Part shown: positions 23,225 through 31,762 of the stretch, one piece after another
Layout of the letters: each line of letters opens with the position of its first letter
How positions within the stretch are numbered: position 1 is the first letter of the stretch
NCBI GenBank assembly: GCA_045226335.1
Contig: JBGVCH010000077.1
Location: 1-48,569 of the forward strand
DNA length: 48,569 nucleotides
Origin: RUG11272 sp045226335
Lineage (GTDB): Bacteria > Bacillota > Clostridia > Christensenellales > Aristaeellaceae
Reading direction: 5' to 3'
The notes under the pieces: generated by a model
What the model saw: the letters and a program-made list of their open reading frames with translations, nothing else
Database searches by the model: none
Told to the model about the DNA's origin: nothing
Translations under genes and position numbers: made by a program

Positions 23225-24610
23225 ATGCTGCAAGACATCATTCAGAGCAAGACCGCGCTGTTTGCCGACGGCGCACAGACCGTGCTGCGGGGCCACGAGA
23301 ACCGGAACCGCCGGGTGGTGCTGCTGAAGGGCAACCTGGTGCAGAACAGCCGCAGCGAGGCCCGCGGCACCAGCGCCCGGGTGAACCTGAACGGCACCTT
23401 CGGCTTCGCGTCCATCGCGGAGTACAGCCCCGAGGCCGCGGAGAAGGTCATCCGGGCCGCCACGGAGAACGCGCTGTTCCTGGCGAAGCACTCCGGGCGG
23501 AACCTGCCGCTGCCGCCCTCCCCGGGCCGCGGCCTGATCCCCCTGAACGCGGACATCGCGGACGCGGAGCAGAAGACCATCATCGAGCTGTGCCAGAACG
23601 TGGACAAGTATGTGGAGGCCCATTGCCCCGACATCACCAGCCGCACCGTGGTCTATTCGGAGGACTCCCAGGACCGCATCGTGTACGCGTCCGACGCCTT
23701 CAGCGGCCATCTGGTGACGCCCCGCTGCTACGTCTACGTGATGCTGAGCGCGGAGTCGAAGGACGGCGTGCCGGTGGAGATGTTCAAGGCCTTCGGCGGC
23801 TTCGGCAACTTCGCGGACAACTTCAGCGACCCGGAGAAGATGTACCCCGGCATCGACCAGCTGTACAAGCGGCTGATGGACAAGCGCGAGGGTGTCTACG
23901 CCGAGGCGGGCTACAAGACCGTCATCCTGGGCGGCATGATGGGCGGCATGCTGGCCCATGAGGCCGTGGGACACACAGTGGAGGCCGACCTGGTCATGGG
24001 CGGCAGCGTCGCGGGGCCCAACCTGAACAAGCGCGTGGCGTCGGACCTGGTGACCATGGTGGACTTTGCCCACACCTACGACGGCAAGCCGGCGCCGCTG
24101 CCGGTGTACCTCGACGACGAGGGCACCCGGGCCGAGGACGCGGAGCTGATCCGGAACGGCATCCTGGTGGGCTACATGAACGACCGGGAGAGCGCCCAGC
24201 GTTACGGCATGACCGCGAAAGGCAACGCCCGGGCCTGGACCTTCTCGGACGAGCCCATCATCCGCATGCGCAACACCTGCATCCTGCCCGGCACCAGCAC
24301 GGTGGAGGAGATGATCGCGTCGGTGGACGACGGTTACTATCTCATCGACTCCGGCAACGGCCAGGCGGACCTGACGGGCGAGTTCATGTTCGGCGTCACC
24401 TGCGGCTACGAGATCAAGAACGGCAAGCTGGGGAAGGCCCTGCTGGACACCACCGTGACGGGCGTGGCCTTCGACATGCTCAAGACCGTGGACATGGTGT
24501 CGAACAAGGTGGAATGGACGTCCAGCGGTTTCTGCGGCAAGAAGCAGCCCATGGCCGTGGGCATGGGCGGCCCCCACATGCGCTGCAAGATCATGATTGG
24601 CGGCCGCTGA
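23225..24610 (+). CDS. tldD: Metalloprotease TldD
   Basis: The 461-residue protein has the TldD zinc motif HEAVGH (about residue 244-249) in a GGMMGGMLAHEAVGHTVEAD context, and the C-terminal KNGKLGKALLDTTVTG block. TldD pairs with TldE (PmbA) to form a protease that trims leader peptides or unfolded peptides, known from microcin B17 maturation and CcdA degradation. AGGAGG lies at 23210-23215 before the ATG. tldE follows after 28 bp, which fits the obligate heterodimer. No peptide precursor is visible nearby. Confidence 0.93.
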   Translation: MLQDIIQSKTALFADGAQTVLRGHENRNRRVVLLKGNLVQNSRSEARGTSARVNLNGTFGFASIAEYSPEAAEKVIRAATENALFLAKHSGRNLPLPPSPGRGLIPLNADIADAEQKTIIELCQNVDKYVEAHCPDITSRTVVYSEDSQDRIVYASDAFSGHLVTPRCYVYVMLSAESKDGVPVEMFKAFGGFGNFADNFSDPEKMYPGIDQLYKRLMDKREGVYAEAGYKTVILGGMMGGMLAHEAVGHTVEADLVMGGSVAGPNLNKRVASDLVTMVDFAHTYDGKPAPLPVYLDDEGTRAEDAELIRNGILVGYMNDRESAQRYGMTAKGNARAWTFSDEPIIRMRNTCILPGTSTVEEMIASVDDGYYLIDSGNGQADLTGEFMFGVTCGYEIKNGKLGKALLDTTVTGVAFDMLKTVDMVSNKVEWTSSGFCGKKQPMAVGMGGPHMRCKIMIGGR

Positions 24611-24638
24611 GACCGGCGCGGAGTAAGGAGGATCAACC

Positions 24639-25937
24639 ATGAGTGAACTGAGAACGCTGGCCGACCGCTTCGATGCCATGCTGGCCGGGGCGAAAGCCGA
24701 AAAATACACCTACACCCTGTCCGAATCCGAAAAGCAGGAGCTGAACGTGGAGAACGGCGGCTTCAAGCTGATGCGGACGGTCTTCAACAACAACGGCTCC
24801 CTGAAGATCTTCGACGGGAGCCGCATGGGCGCCGCCAGCGGCAACGACCTGACGGAGGAAGGCCTGCAAAAGCTGGTGGCCGATGCCGCCGCGGCCGCGG
24901 CCTCCTCCCCGGAGGATCCCTGCCATGACCTGGCCCCGGACCAGGGGAAGGACGTCTTCCGCCAGGGCGCGCAGGAGGCGGACCTGGACGGCTTTGTGGC
25001 GCGGATCCGGGAATTCCTGGACACGGTGGCCCGGGACTATCCCAAGGTGAACATCATGGCCGCCATCGGCTCCTTCGACAAGTGGCACTGGATCAGCCGG
25101 AACACCAACGGCACGGAGTTCGAGGGCTTCGGCGGGCAGTACGCCTTCACCATCGAGATCTCCGCCTCCGAGGGCGGGAAGACCACCGGCCTGGACTACA
25201 CCGGCTTCTCCACCGCCAGCCTGGACCGGCCCTTCGTCGAGATGGGCGATGTGCGCCGGCACCTGGAGGACGTCCAGAACAGCATCAATCCCGAGACCCT
25301 GACGGGCAAGTTCGAGGGCACCGTGGTCATCACCCCCGGCTGCGCGGCCCAGTTCCTGTACATGCTGCTGAGCAATTTCGCGGGCAGCGGCGTGGTCATG
25401 GATGGCACCAGCCTCTGGCTGGACAAGGTGGGCGAGCAGGTGGCGGACGAGAAGCTGACCGTGGCCCTGAAGCCCTACGATGAGCGGATCGTCAACGGCG
25501 AGCGCGGCACCGGCGACGGCTTCCGGTCCGAGGACGTGACCCTCATCGACAAGGGCGTGCTGAAGACCCACTGGCTGAACCTGTACGCCGCCAACAAGAC
25601 CGGCCGGCCCGTGGTGAAGAACACCGGCTTTGACCTGGTGGTGGAGCCCGGCGATACGGCTTACGCCGACATCATCGCCTCCGTGGACAAGGGCCTGATC
25701 CTGGGCGGCTTCTCCGGCGGCCAGCCCGGCATCAACGGCGAGTTTTCCGGCGTGGCCAAGAACAGCTTCCTGATCGAGGGCGGCAAGGTGAAGTGCGCCG
25801 TCACCGAGACCATGGTCAACGGCAACCTGGCCGACATCGTGAAGAACATCCGGGCCATCTCCAAGGAGCTGGACACGGACGGCAGCATGGTGGTTCCCTA
25901 CATCGCCGTGGACGGCGTCGTGATCTCCGGCAAGTAA
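24639..25937 (+). CDS. pmbA: TldE/PmbA, TldD partner
   Basis: The 432-residue paralogue of TldD lacks the HExxxH zinc motif, as TldE does. It shows NGTEFEGFGGQYAFTIEISASEG in the middle and the C-terminal GGFSGGQPGINGEFSGVAKNSFLIEGGKV region (about 361-390) that lines the shared cavity. It forms the non-catalytic half of the protease. TAAGGAGG precedes the ATG. The following flavin reductase gene starts 32 bp later and may be co-transcribed. Confidence 0.92.
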   Translation: MSELRTLADRFDAMLAGAKAEKYTYTLSESEKQELNVENGGFKLMRTVFNNNGSLKIFDGSRMGAASGNDLTEEGLQKLVADAAAAAASSPEDPCHDLAPDQGKDVFRQGAQEADLDGFVARIREFLDTVARDYPKVNIMAAIGSFDKWHWISRNTNGTEFEGFGGQYAFTIEISASEGGKTTGLDYTGFSTASLDRPFVEMGDVRRHLEDVQNSINPETLTGKFEGTVVITPGCAAQFLYMLLSNFAGSGVVMDGTSLWLDKVGEQVADEKLTVALKPYDERIVNGERGTGDGFRSEDVTLIDKGVLKTHWLNLYAANKTGRPVVKNTGFDLVVEPGDTAYADIIASVDKGLILGGFSGGQPGINGEFSGVAKNSFLIEGGKVKCAVTETMVNGNLADIVKNIRAISKELDTDGSMVVPYIAVDGVVISGK

Positions 25938-25969
25938 AAAACCGCGGCGGCGGGATGGAGGAAAGACAG

Positions 25970-26653
25970 ATGAAGATCCTGGTGTTCAACGGCAGCCCCA
26001 AGCGGGACAAAAGCGACACCATGCACATCACCCGGGCGTTCCTGGCGGGCATGGAGGACGCGGCGCCCCAGGACATCAAGACCGTTCACGTCATCGACAG
26101 CCACATCGAGTACTGCGCCGGCTGCTTTGCCTGCAAGCGCAACGGCGGCACCTGCATCTGCGAGGACGACATGCGGAAGATCCTGCGGGACATCCTGGAC
26201 AGCGACCTGGTGGTGTTCAGCTTCCCCCTGTACTGCTATGGCATGCCTGCGCCGCTGAAGGCCCTGGTGGACCGCCTGATGCCCCTGTCCACCCTGCAGC
26301 TGAAGCGGGTGGGGGAGCGCTATGAGCACGTGGGGCAGGCGGACGCCTCCCACCTGCGGTTCCTGATGATCAGCGGCTGCGGCTACCCCAACAGCAAGCA
26401 CAACTTCGAGCCCGAGGTGGCGGCCTTCAAGCTGAAGTTCCCGTACAACAGCACCGTCATCACCGTGCCTGAGAGCCCCATGTTCAACGAGGCCGAGGCG
26501 GATCCCGTCACGAAGCCCCGGCTGGCCCTGGTGCGGCAGGCCGGCAGACAGTACGCGGAGACTGGCGCCATTGAGGAGAAACTCCACGCGGAGATCATGT
26601 CACCCATGATCCCGGAGGAAACCTACGCGGCCATCGTGAACAGCCGGGAGTGA
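25970..26653 (+). CDS. NADPH-dependent FMN reductase / flavodoxin-like protein
   Basis: The 227-residue protein has the flavodoxin-fold phosphate loop VFNGSPKRDKSDT (4-16), a C-x2-C-x2-C-like cluster IEYCAGCFACKRNGGTCIC (about 44-62), then FPLYCYGMPAPLKALVDR (about 80-97). This matches the iron-sulphur flavoprotein/NADPH-dependent FMN reductase superfamily; the Cys arrangement may hold an Fe-S cluster or be redox-active. GGAGGAAAGACAG just before the ATG at 25970 sets the start; the ATG at 25955 lies inside that site. It ends before repeat copy F and a terminator. Confidence 0.88.
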   Translation: MKILVFNGSPKRDKSDTMHITRAFLAGMEDAAPQDIKTVHVIDSHIEYCAGCFACKRNGGTCICEDDMRKILRDILDSDLVVFSFPLYCYGMPAPLKALVDRLMPLSTLQLKRVGERYEHVGQADASHLRFLMISGCGYPNSKHNFEPEVAAFKLKFPYNSTVITVPESPMFNEAEADPVTKPRLALVRQAGRQYAETGAIEEKLHAEIMSPMIPEETYAAIVNSRE

Positions 26654-26680
26654 GAAAAACAACCGATCCTGTTCCTGTTT

Positions 26681-26785
26681 GTGGATGCTAAGTCCACAAG
26701 AGGGATTCCGCGCCTGCGGGCGCGGCCAGGGCTTGACCTTCGCCCCGGACCTTCGGGCGCATGCCCTTGCTCGCCTTGATATTCT
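26681..26785 (-). repeat. Three-hairpin dispersed repeat, copy F
   Basis: In repeat orientation: GGGC-ATGC-GCCC, CCGGGGC...GCCCTGG with loop GAAGGTCAA, and CCGCGCC-CGCA-GGCGCGG. It starts 27 bp after the flavin reductase stop and is reversed relative to that gene. The first hairpin has C-G pairs where copies C to E have T-A or T-G. Confidence 0.85.
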
Positions 26786-26810
26786 CGAGAAAAAACCGTA
26801 TGAACAGCAA

Positions 26811-26852
26811 AACCGTTCGGCCATGGGATTCCCGTGGGACCGAACGGTTTTT
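26811..26852. terminator. Bidirectional terminator between convergent genes
   Basis: AACCGTTCGG pairs with CCGAACGGTT, and CCATGG with CCGTGG inside, around a GATTC loop with one 2-nt bulge. TTTT follows on the plus strand, and AAAA precedes, giving TTTT on the minus strand. It separates the flavin reductase (+) from the ABC transporter (-). A GGATGAGGTCGTCT fragment at 26877-26890 repeats the right end of the element at 16211-16465. Confidence 0.88.
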
Positions 26853-26896
26853 CGGGTGGTGAGGATTGCCCGCGGCGGATGAGGTCGTCTCTTTCC

Positions 26897-28642
26897 TCAC
26901 GCGATCCCCGCGGTGGCGGCGGTCTGAATGCTGCTCATCCGGGCGTAGCTGCCGCCCAGGGCCACCAGCTCCGCGTGGGTGCCCTGTTCGATGATGCGGC
27001 CGTCCTCGATGACCAGGATCCGGTCCGCGTTGCGGATGGTGGAGAGGCGGTGGGCGATGGCCACGATGGTGCGGGTGCCCGCGATGCCGGCGATGGCCTT
27101 CTGGATCTGCTGCTCCGTTTCCACGTCCACCGAGGCGGTGGCCTCGTCCAGGATGATGATGGGAGAGCGCCGCAGGATGGCCCGGGCGATGGCGACCCGC
27201 TGCTTCTGGCCGCCGGAGAGCCGCAGGCCTCGCTCGCCCACCTGGGTCTCGTAGCCGTCGGGCATGGCCATGATGTCGTCGTGGATGTTGGCGGCTTCGG
27301 CGGCGGCCCGGATCTCCTCCGGGGTAGCCTCGGGCACCGCGTAGCCGATGTTCTCCGCCACGGTGCCGTTGAAGAGGAAGGTGTCCTGCAGCACGGGGGA
27401 GATGTTCCGGCGGAGGCTCTCCACGGTCACCTCGCCGATGTCGTGCCCGTCGATGAGGATGCGGCCGCTGTCGGGCTCATAGAAGCGGGAGATCAGCTGG
27501 GTCAGAGTGGTCTTGCCCACGCCGGTGGGCCCCACCAGGGCCAGCATTTTCCCGGGCTCGCAGTGGAAGGAAACGTCCCGCAGCACGGGGATGCCCTCGC
27601 CGTAGGAGAAGCTCACGTGCTCAAAGCGGATGTCGCCCTGCACCTGCGTCAGGTCCTCCGCGCCGGGCTTGTCCTGAATCTCGCAGGGGGTGTCCAGCAC
27701 CGCCAGGACGCGCTCCGCCCCGGCCATGGACTGCTGCATGCTCTCCAGCAGGTTGGCCAGCCCCGTGACCGGCCCGTAGAACAGGCCGAGGTACAGCAGG
27801 AAGGCCACGATGTGCTCCACCTGCAGGCCTTCCTTCCAGGCCAGGTATCCGCCGAAGCCCACCACCAGGATGGTGCCAAGGGAGGAGATGAACTCCACCG
27901 ACGGGTGGAAGATGGCGCTGATCTTCAGGGCCTGCAGCATGGCCCGGATGTGGGCGAAGTTGAAATCGTCCACCCGCCCGGTCTCATACTCCTCCCGGCC
28001 GAAGGACTGGATCTCGTGGATGCCGGAGAGGTTGTCCTGCAGCTTGCCGCTGAGCTCACCCATCTTCTTCTGGGAGACGCGGAAGTACGGCCGGACATTC
28101 CTGGAGAAGATCACGCCGGAGATCAGGATCAGGGGGATGGGGGCGCAGGTGATCAGGGCCAGCTTGGGGTTGATGGTGAGGAGCACGATCAGCACGCCGG
28201 TGAAGGTGACCAGGTTGGTGATGGACTCCGGGATCATGTGGGCGTAGAGCAGCTCGAAGTCCCGGGTGTCGTTCACCACCCGGCTCATCAGGTCGCCGGT
28301 CTGCTTGTCGTGGAAGTACCCAAGGTGCATGCGCTCCAGCTTGTCATAGGTGCGGGTGCGCAGGTCGCCCACCAGGTACCAGGCGGCCTTGTGGGCCAGA
28401 TAGTTGCTGAGGAAGCGGAACAGCACCCGCAGCAGGTACAGCCCCACCAGGATGGCGGTCAGCACGCCGATGCGCCGGAGCCCGTCCTCGTCGACCCCCT
28501 GCCGCACGATGCCGGTCATCTCCGAGAGGGCCATGGGGGCGGTCAGGTTGACGCCGGTGAGCAGCAGGGTGGCCAGGATGGCGACGATGTACAGGGTTTT
28601 GTAGCGGATGGCTTCACGGCTCAGCCGCCAGAGCATTTTCAT
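26897..28642 (-). CDS. ABC exporter half-transporter (permease-ATPase)
   Basis: The 581-residue protein has six membrane segments in residues about 15-300. The ATPase domain follows, with Walker A GPTGVGKTT (about 369-377), the signature LSGGQKQR (about 475-482), Walker B IIILDEAT and the switch His in AIAHRLS. This is the type IV (MsbA/LmrA-like) exporter fold, acting as a homodimer or with an unlinked partner. The substrate is unknown; lipids, peptides or drugs are usual. It lies 27 bp downstream of the aldo/keto reductase, so it is likely in the same transcript. Confidence 0.93.
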   Translation of the reverse strand: MKMLWRLSREAIRYKTLYIVAILATLLLTGVNLTAPMALSEMTGIVRQGVDEDGLRRIGVLTAILVGLYLLRVLFRFLSNYLAHKAAWYLVGDLRTRTYDKLERMHLGYFHDKQTGDLMSRVVNDTRDFELLYAHMIPESITNLVTFTGVLIVLLTINPKLALITCAPIPLILISGVIFSRNVRPYFRVSQKKMGELSGKLQDNLSGIHEIQSFGREEYETGRVDDFNFAHIRAMLQALKISAIFHPSVEFISSLGTILVVGFGGYLAWKEGLQVEHIVAFLLYLGLFYGPVTGLANLLESMQQSMAGAERVLAVLDTPCEIQDKPGAEDLTQVQGDIRFEHVSFSYGEGIPVLRDVSFHCEPGKMLALVGPTGVGKTTLTQLISRFYEPDSGRILIDGHDIGEVTVESLRRNISPVLQDTFLFNGTVAENIGYAVPEATPEEIRAAAEAANIHDDIMAMPDGYETQVGERGLRLSGGQKQRVAIARAILRRSPIIILDEATASVDVETEQQIQKAIAGIAGTRTIVAIAHRLSTIRNADRILVIEDGRIIEQGTHAELVALGGSYARMSSIQTAATAGIA

Positions 28643-28669
28643 GGCGGTTTCCCCCTTTTGCCGGCCGGA

Positions 28670-29800
28670 TCAGGCGAGTTCGGCCCAGGCCTGCTGCAGG
28701 CTCTCGATGATGTTCAGGTGCTGCGGGCAGGCGGCCTCGCAGGCGCCGCACTGGATGCAACGGTCCGCGCCGGCGTTGTGCTCCTTGATCATCCGCATGC
28801 CCCAGTCCCACTTGGGATCGACGTCGTAGAGGGAGACGTTGTTCCAGGAGGAGAAGAGGCCGGGAATGTTGACGCCGTTAGGGCAGGGCATGCAGTACCG
28901 GCAGCCGGTGCAGCCGATCCGGGTGCGGCTGAGGTAGGCGGCCCGTACGTCGTCCATGAGCTTCAGCTCTTCGTCGGACATGATGCCGGTCTCCACGGTG
29001 TCGAAGATCCGCAGGTTCTCGTCGATCTGCTCCGCCTCGTTGCAGCCGGAGAGCACCACGGCCACCTCCGGGTGGTTGCAGAGCCAGCGGAAGGCCCACT
29101 CCACCGGGGTGCGCTTTACCGGGAAGGCGTCGTACAGCGCCTGCACATTGGCCGGGGCCTTCGCCAGGCGGCCGCCCAGCAGGCCCTCCATGATGCTCAC
29201 CGGGATGCCCAGCTTCCCGGCCAGCTCCAGGCCTTTGGTGCCCGCCTGGTTGTCCACGTCCATGAAGTTGTACTGGATCTGCACCAGGTCCCAGTCCCAG
29301 TCCTGCAGGATGTACTCGAACTCGTCGTAGGGGCCGTGGAAGGAGAAGCACTTGTAGCGGATCTTCCCGGCCTTCTTCATGTCGTCGAAGAATTCCGGCG
29401 CGCCGATGGACTTGAAGTACTCCCACTTCTCCCTGTTGATGCCGTGCATCAGGTAGAAGTCGATGTGATCCGTCTGCAGCTTGGTGAGTTCTTCCTCCAG
29501 CAGGGCCTCCATCTCGGCCCGGTTGTGGACGGCCTCGGCGGGCATCTTGGTGGCGATGGTGACCTTCTCGCGGTAGCCGTCCCGGAGGGCCTTGCCCAGT
29601 ACGATCTCCGAGGTCTTGCCCAGGTAGACATAGGCGGTGTCCAGGTAGGTCACGCCGCCGTCGATGGCCCGGCGGATCAGGGAGATGGCTTTCTCCTCGT
29701 CGATGGTGGCGTCCCCGGAAGCCGCGCCGTTGAAGCGCATGCAGCCCAGGCCGAAGGCGGACGTCTTGATGCCCAGTTTGCCCATGGTGCGGTATTTCAT
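28670..29800 (-). CDS. Aldo/keto reductase with C-terminal ferredoxin domain
   Basis: The 376-residue protein has an aldo/keto reductase barrel at about 1-270: MKYRTMGKLGIKTSAFGLG start, DTAYVYLG with the catalytic Tyr, and DFYLMHG. Then come CTGCRYCMPCPNGV (about 286-299) and a 4Fe-4S motif CIQCGACEAACP (about 349-360). This Fe-S-fused type is common in anaerobes and probably takes electrons from ferredoxin as well as NAD(P)H. GAGAGGAAACCAC before the ATG at 29800 sets the start. Confidence 0.92.
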   Translation of the reverse strand: MKYRTMGKLGIKTSAFGLGCMRFNGAASGDATIDEEKAISLIRRAIDGGVTYLDTAYVYLGKTSEIVLGKALRDGYREKVTIATKMPAEAVHNRAEMEALLEEELTKLQTDHIDFYLMHGINREKWEYFKSIGAPEFFDDMKKAGKIRYKCFSFHGPYDEFEYILQDWDWDLVQIQYNFMDVDNQAGTKGLELAGKLGIPVSIMEGLLGGRLAKAPANVQALYDAFPVKRTPVEWAFRWLCNHPEVAVVLSGCNEAEQIDENLRIFDTVETGIMSDEELKLMDDVRAAYLSRTRIGCTGCRYCMPCPNGVNIPGLFSSWNNVSLYDVDPKWDWGMRMIKEHNAGADRCIQCGACEAACPQHLNIIESLQQAWAELA

Positions 29801-29898
29801 GTGGTTTCCTCTCTTTCCTTTGCTGTGAAAAATGTATGTGTTTTCGTGAACAATCAAACGCCGCTATACAAATGTGGATTTCAGGTGAGCCGCTGAAG

Positions 29899-29924
29899 CG
29901 GGCGGCAGCGATTACGGCCGCCCG
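29899..29924. other. GC-rich hairpin between alcohol dehydrogenase and AKR genes
   Basis: CGGGCGGC (29899-29906) pairs with GCCGCCCG (29917-29924) around a 10-nt loop. No T tract follows on either strand. It may partly terminate or protect the upstream message; AKR could be expressed from read-through. Confidence 0.55.
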
Positions 29925-29934
29925 TGGCGTTTCC

Positions 29935-31110
29935 TCAGACCATCATTTCGTAGATCTTCGTGCAGTCGTCCTCATCGAGGGTCACAAAGCCGGAGATGCT
30001 GCCCTGGCGGCCGTCGCCGCGGCACAGGGCCTTGACCAGGATGGGGATGTCCTCCGCCCTGGCGCCCAGACCGGCGAAGTTGTGCGGCATGCCGATGGAG
30101 GTGAGGAAGGCCCGCAGCTTCTCGATGCCCTCCTTCGCCGTGACTTCCGGGTGGGCGAAGTCCATCTGGCAGCCCCAGACCCGGACGGCCGCCTGGGCGA
30201 AGCGCATGACGTTGTGGCCCATGACGTAGGTGAACACCGCCGGCATGGTCACCGCCAGCCCTGCGCCGTGGGCGCAGTCGTAGAGGGCGGAGAGCTCGTG
30301 CTCGATGTTGTGGCTGTTCCAGTCCTGGCTCCGGCCCACGCCGCAGCTGTTGTTGTGGGCCATCATGCCGGCCCACATGATGTTGGCCCGGGCGTCGTAG
30401 TTGTCCGGGTCCGCGATGACCCGGGGGCCTTCGTGGATCATGGTCAGCAGCAGGGCTTCGATGAGGCGGTCGGTGACCTCCACCTCCGGCGTGTTGGTGA
30501 GGTAGCGCTCGTAGAGGTGGGCCATGATGTCCGTGATGCCCGCGGCGGTCTGCCAGGGGGGCAGGGTCTGGGTCAGGGCGGGGTTCAGGATGGAGAACTT
30601 CGGGCGGATGGCGTCGCCGCTGGCGCCGCGCTTGAACATGCCCTCCTCCTTGGTGATGACGCTGTCCGGGCTTCCCTCGCTGCCGGCGGCGGCGATGGTC
30701 AGCACGGTGCCGACGGGCAGCGCCTTCTCGATGCGCTTTCCGCTGTAGAAGTCCCAGAAGTCGCCGTCATAGACGGTGCCCGCTGCGATGGCCTTGGCGG
30801 AGTCGATGGCGCTGCCGCCGCCCACCGCCAGCACAAAGTCGATGCCTTCCTTCCGGCACAGGTCGATGCCCTCATAGACCAGGCCGCTGCGGGGGTTGGG
30901 CTGCACGCCGCCCAGGGTGACATAAGGGATGCCCTCGGCCTCCAGGGAGGCCTGCACCCGGCCGATGAGCCCGGACCGCACCGCGCTGCCGCCGCCGTAG
31001 TGGATCAGCACCTTCGTGCCGCCGAAGCGCTTCACCAGACTGCCGGCCTGGTTTTCCGTGTCCTTGCCGAAGACGAAGCAGGTGGGGGAGTAGAAGGTGA
31101 AATTCTGCAT
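29935..31110 (-). CDS. Iron-containing alcohol dehydrogenase
   Basis: The 391-residue group III alcohol dehydrogenase is of the butanol dehydrogenase/YqhD kind. It has VLIHYGGGSAVRSG (about 34-47), AVGGGSAIDSAKAIA (about 95-109) for NAD(P) binding, and metal-site residues in GITDIMAHLYERY and CAHGAGLA. It reduces aldehydes to alcohols, useful for fermentation or aldehyde detoxification. GGAGG lies upstream of the ATG. The nitroreductase gene ends 23 bp upstream, so the two share the MerR-type promoter. Confidence 0.93.
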   Translation of the reverse strand: MQNFTFYSPTCFVFGKDTENQAGSLVKRFGGTKVLIHYGGGSAVRSGLIGRVQASLEAEGIPYVTLGGVQPNPRSGLVYEGIDLCRKEGIDFVLAVGGGSAIDSAKAIAAGTVYDGDFWDFYSGKRIEKALPVGTVLTIAAAGSEGSPDSVITKEEGMFKRGASGDAIRPKFSILNPALTQTLPPWQTAAGITDIMAHLYERYLTNTPEVEVTDRLIEALLLTMIHEGPRVIADPDNYDARANIMWAGMMAHNNSCGVGRSQDWNSHNIEHELSALYDCAHGAGLAVTMPAVFTYVMGHNVMRFAQAAVRVWGCQMDFAHPEVTAKEGIEKLRAFLTSIGMPHNFAGLGARAEDIPILVKALCRGDGRQGSISGFVTLDEDDCTKIYEMMV

Positions 31111-31133
31111 AACTTGCCTCCGTTCGCGGTCGT

Positions 31134-31652
31134 TCAGATCCGGTAGATATAGCTGCTCTTCCGGGGCGCGGCGGGCCTGGGCTCGTCGGCGGCATAGCCC
31201 AGGATGCAGTGGCCGATGCCCTCATAGTCGCCCTCGATGCCCAGGGACTTCAGCAGGGCCTTGCCTTCTTCGCTGTCGAACTCCTCTTTGGCGCGGTGGA
31301 TCCAGCAGCTGGCGATGCCCAGGGCGTGGGCGGCGTTCATCAGGTTGCCCATCACCAGGCTGCCGTCGTAGAGGTATGTGCCCACCTTGCGGTCCGCCAG
31401 CACGACGATCAGGTTCGGCGCGCCGTAGAAGGGATCGCCGCTGCCGCCCATGACGGCGGCGTTCATCCGGGAGAGCTGATCCCGCACGGCCTTGTCGGTG
31501 ACGGCGATCATAATGGGGGACTGCCGGCCCATGCCGGTGGCGGCGTAGGTGCCCGCCTCCAGGATCTGATCCAGCACCTCCCGCGGGACGGGATCGGGCT
31601 TGTAGCTGCGGCAGCTGCGCCGCTCCGTCAGGGTTTTCAGGGTCTCATTCAT
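31134..31652 (-). CDS. Nitroreductase family protein
   Basis: The 172-residue flavoprotein of the nitroreductase superfamily shows RRSCRSYKPDPVP (about 11-23), the FMN-binding start, and then ILEAGTYAATGMGRQSPIMIAV. GSLVMGNLMNAAHALGIASCWI (about 98-119) and GHCILGYAADEPRP close the fold. The typical reaction is NAD(P)H reduction of quinones, nitro or enone groups. AGGAGG precedes the ATG at 31652; a longer frame reaches into the promoter and is not used. It is the first gene behind the MerR-type promoter. Confidence 0.92.
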   Translation of the reverse strand: MNETLKTLTERRSCRSYKPDPVPREVLDQILEAGTYAATGMGRQSPIMIAVTDKAVRDQLSRMNAAVMGGSGDPFYGAPNLIVVLADRKVGTYLYDGSLVMGNLMNAAHALGIASCWIHRAKEEFDSEEGKALLKSLGIEGDYEGIGHCILGYAADEPRPAAPRKSSYIYRI

Positions 31653-31680
31653 GGCGTTTTCCTCCTGATCCGGTTTTGAC

Positions 31681-31708
31681 TTGACATGTGCGAAAAAAAG
31701 TGTATGAT
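31681..31708 (+). promoter_or_regulatory. Promoter of the merR gene
   Basis: TTGACA (31681-31686), 16 bp, TATGAT (31703-31708). It ends just before the operator of the divergent promoter. Confidence 0.7.
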
Positions 31709-31710
31709 TC

Positions 31711-31741
31711 ATCTTAATCCTTAAAGTTTACTCTAAGTCAA
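31711..31741 (-). promoter_or_regulatory. MerR-type promoter with 19-bp spacer and operator
   Basis: On the minus strand, TTGACT (31741-31736) and TAAGAT (31716-31711) are separated by 19 bp, too far for normal sigma-A use. An imperfect palindrome CTTAAAGTTTACTCTAAG (31720-31737) fills the spacer. This is the classic architecture in which a MerR-family activator twists the DNA to realign the two boxes. It points at the nitroreductase-alcohol dehydrogenase genes, with merR directly opposite. Confidence 0.88.
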
Positions 31742-31762
31742 GACTTTTTCGGGAGGAAATTC

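Noticed and set aside
24244..24709. Extension of the APH gene far upstream over tldD
   Set aside because: The frame is open by chance; the ATG at 23026 has AGGAGGG and a promoter just upstream, and tldD is intact on the other strand.
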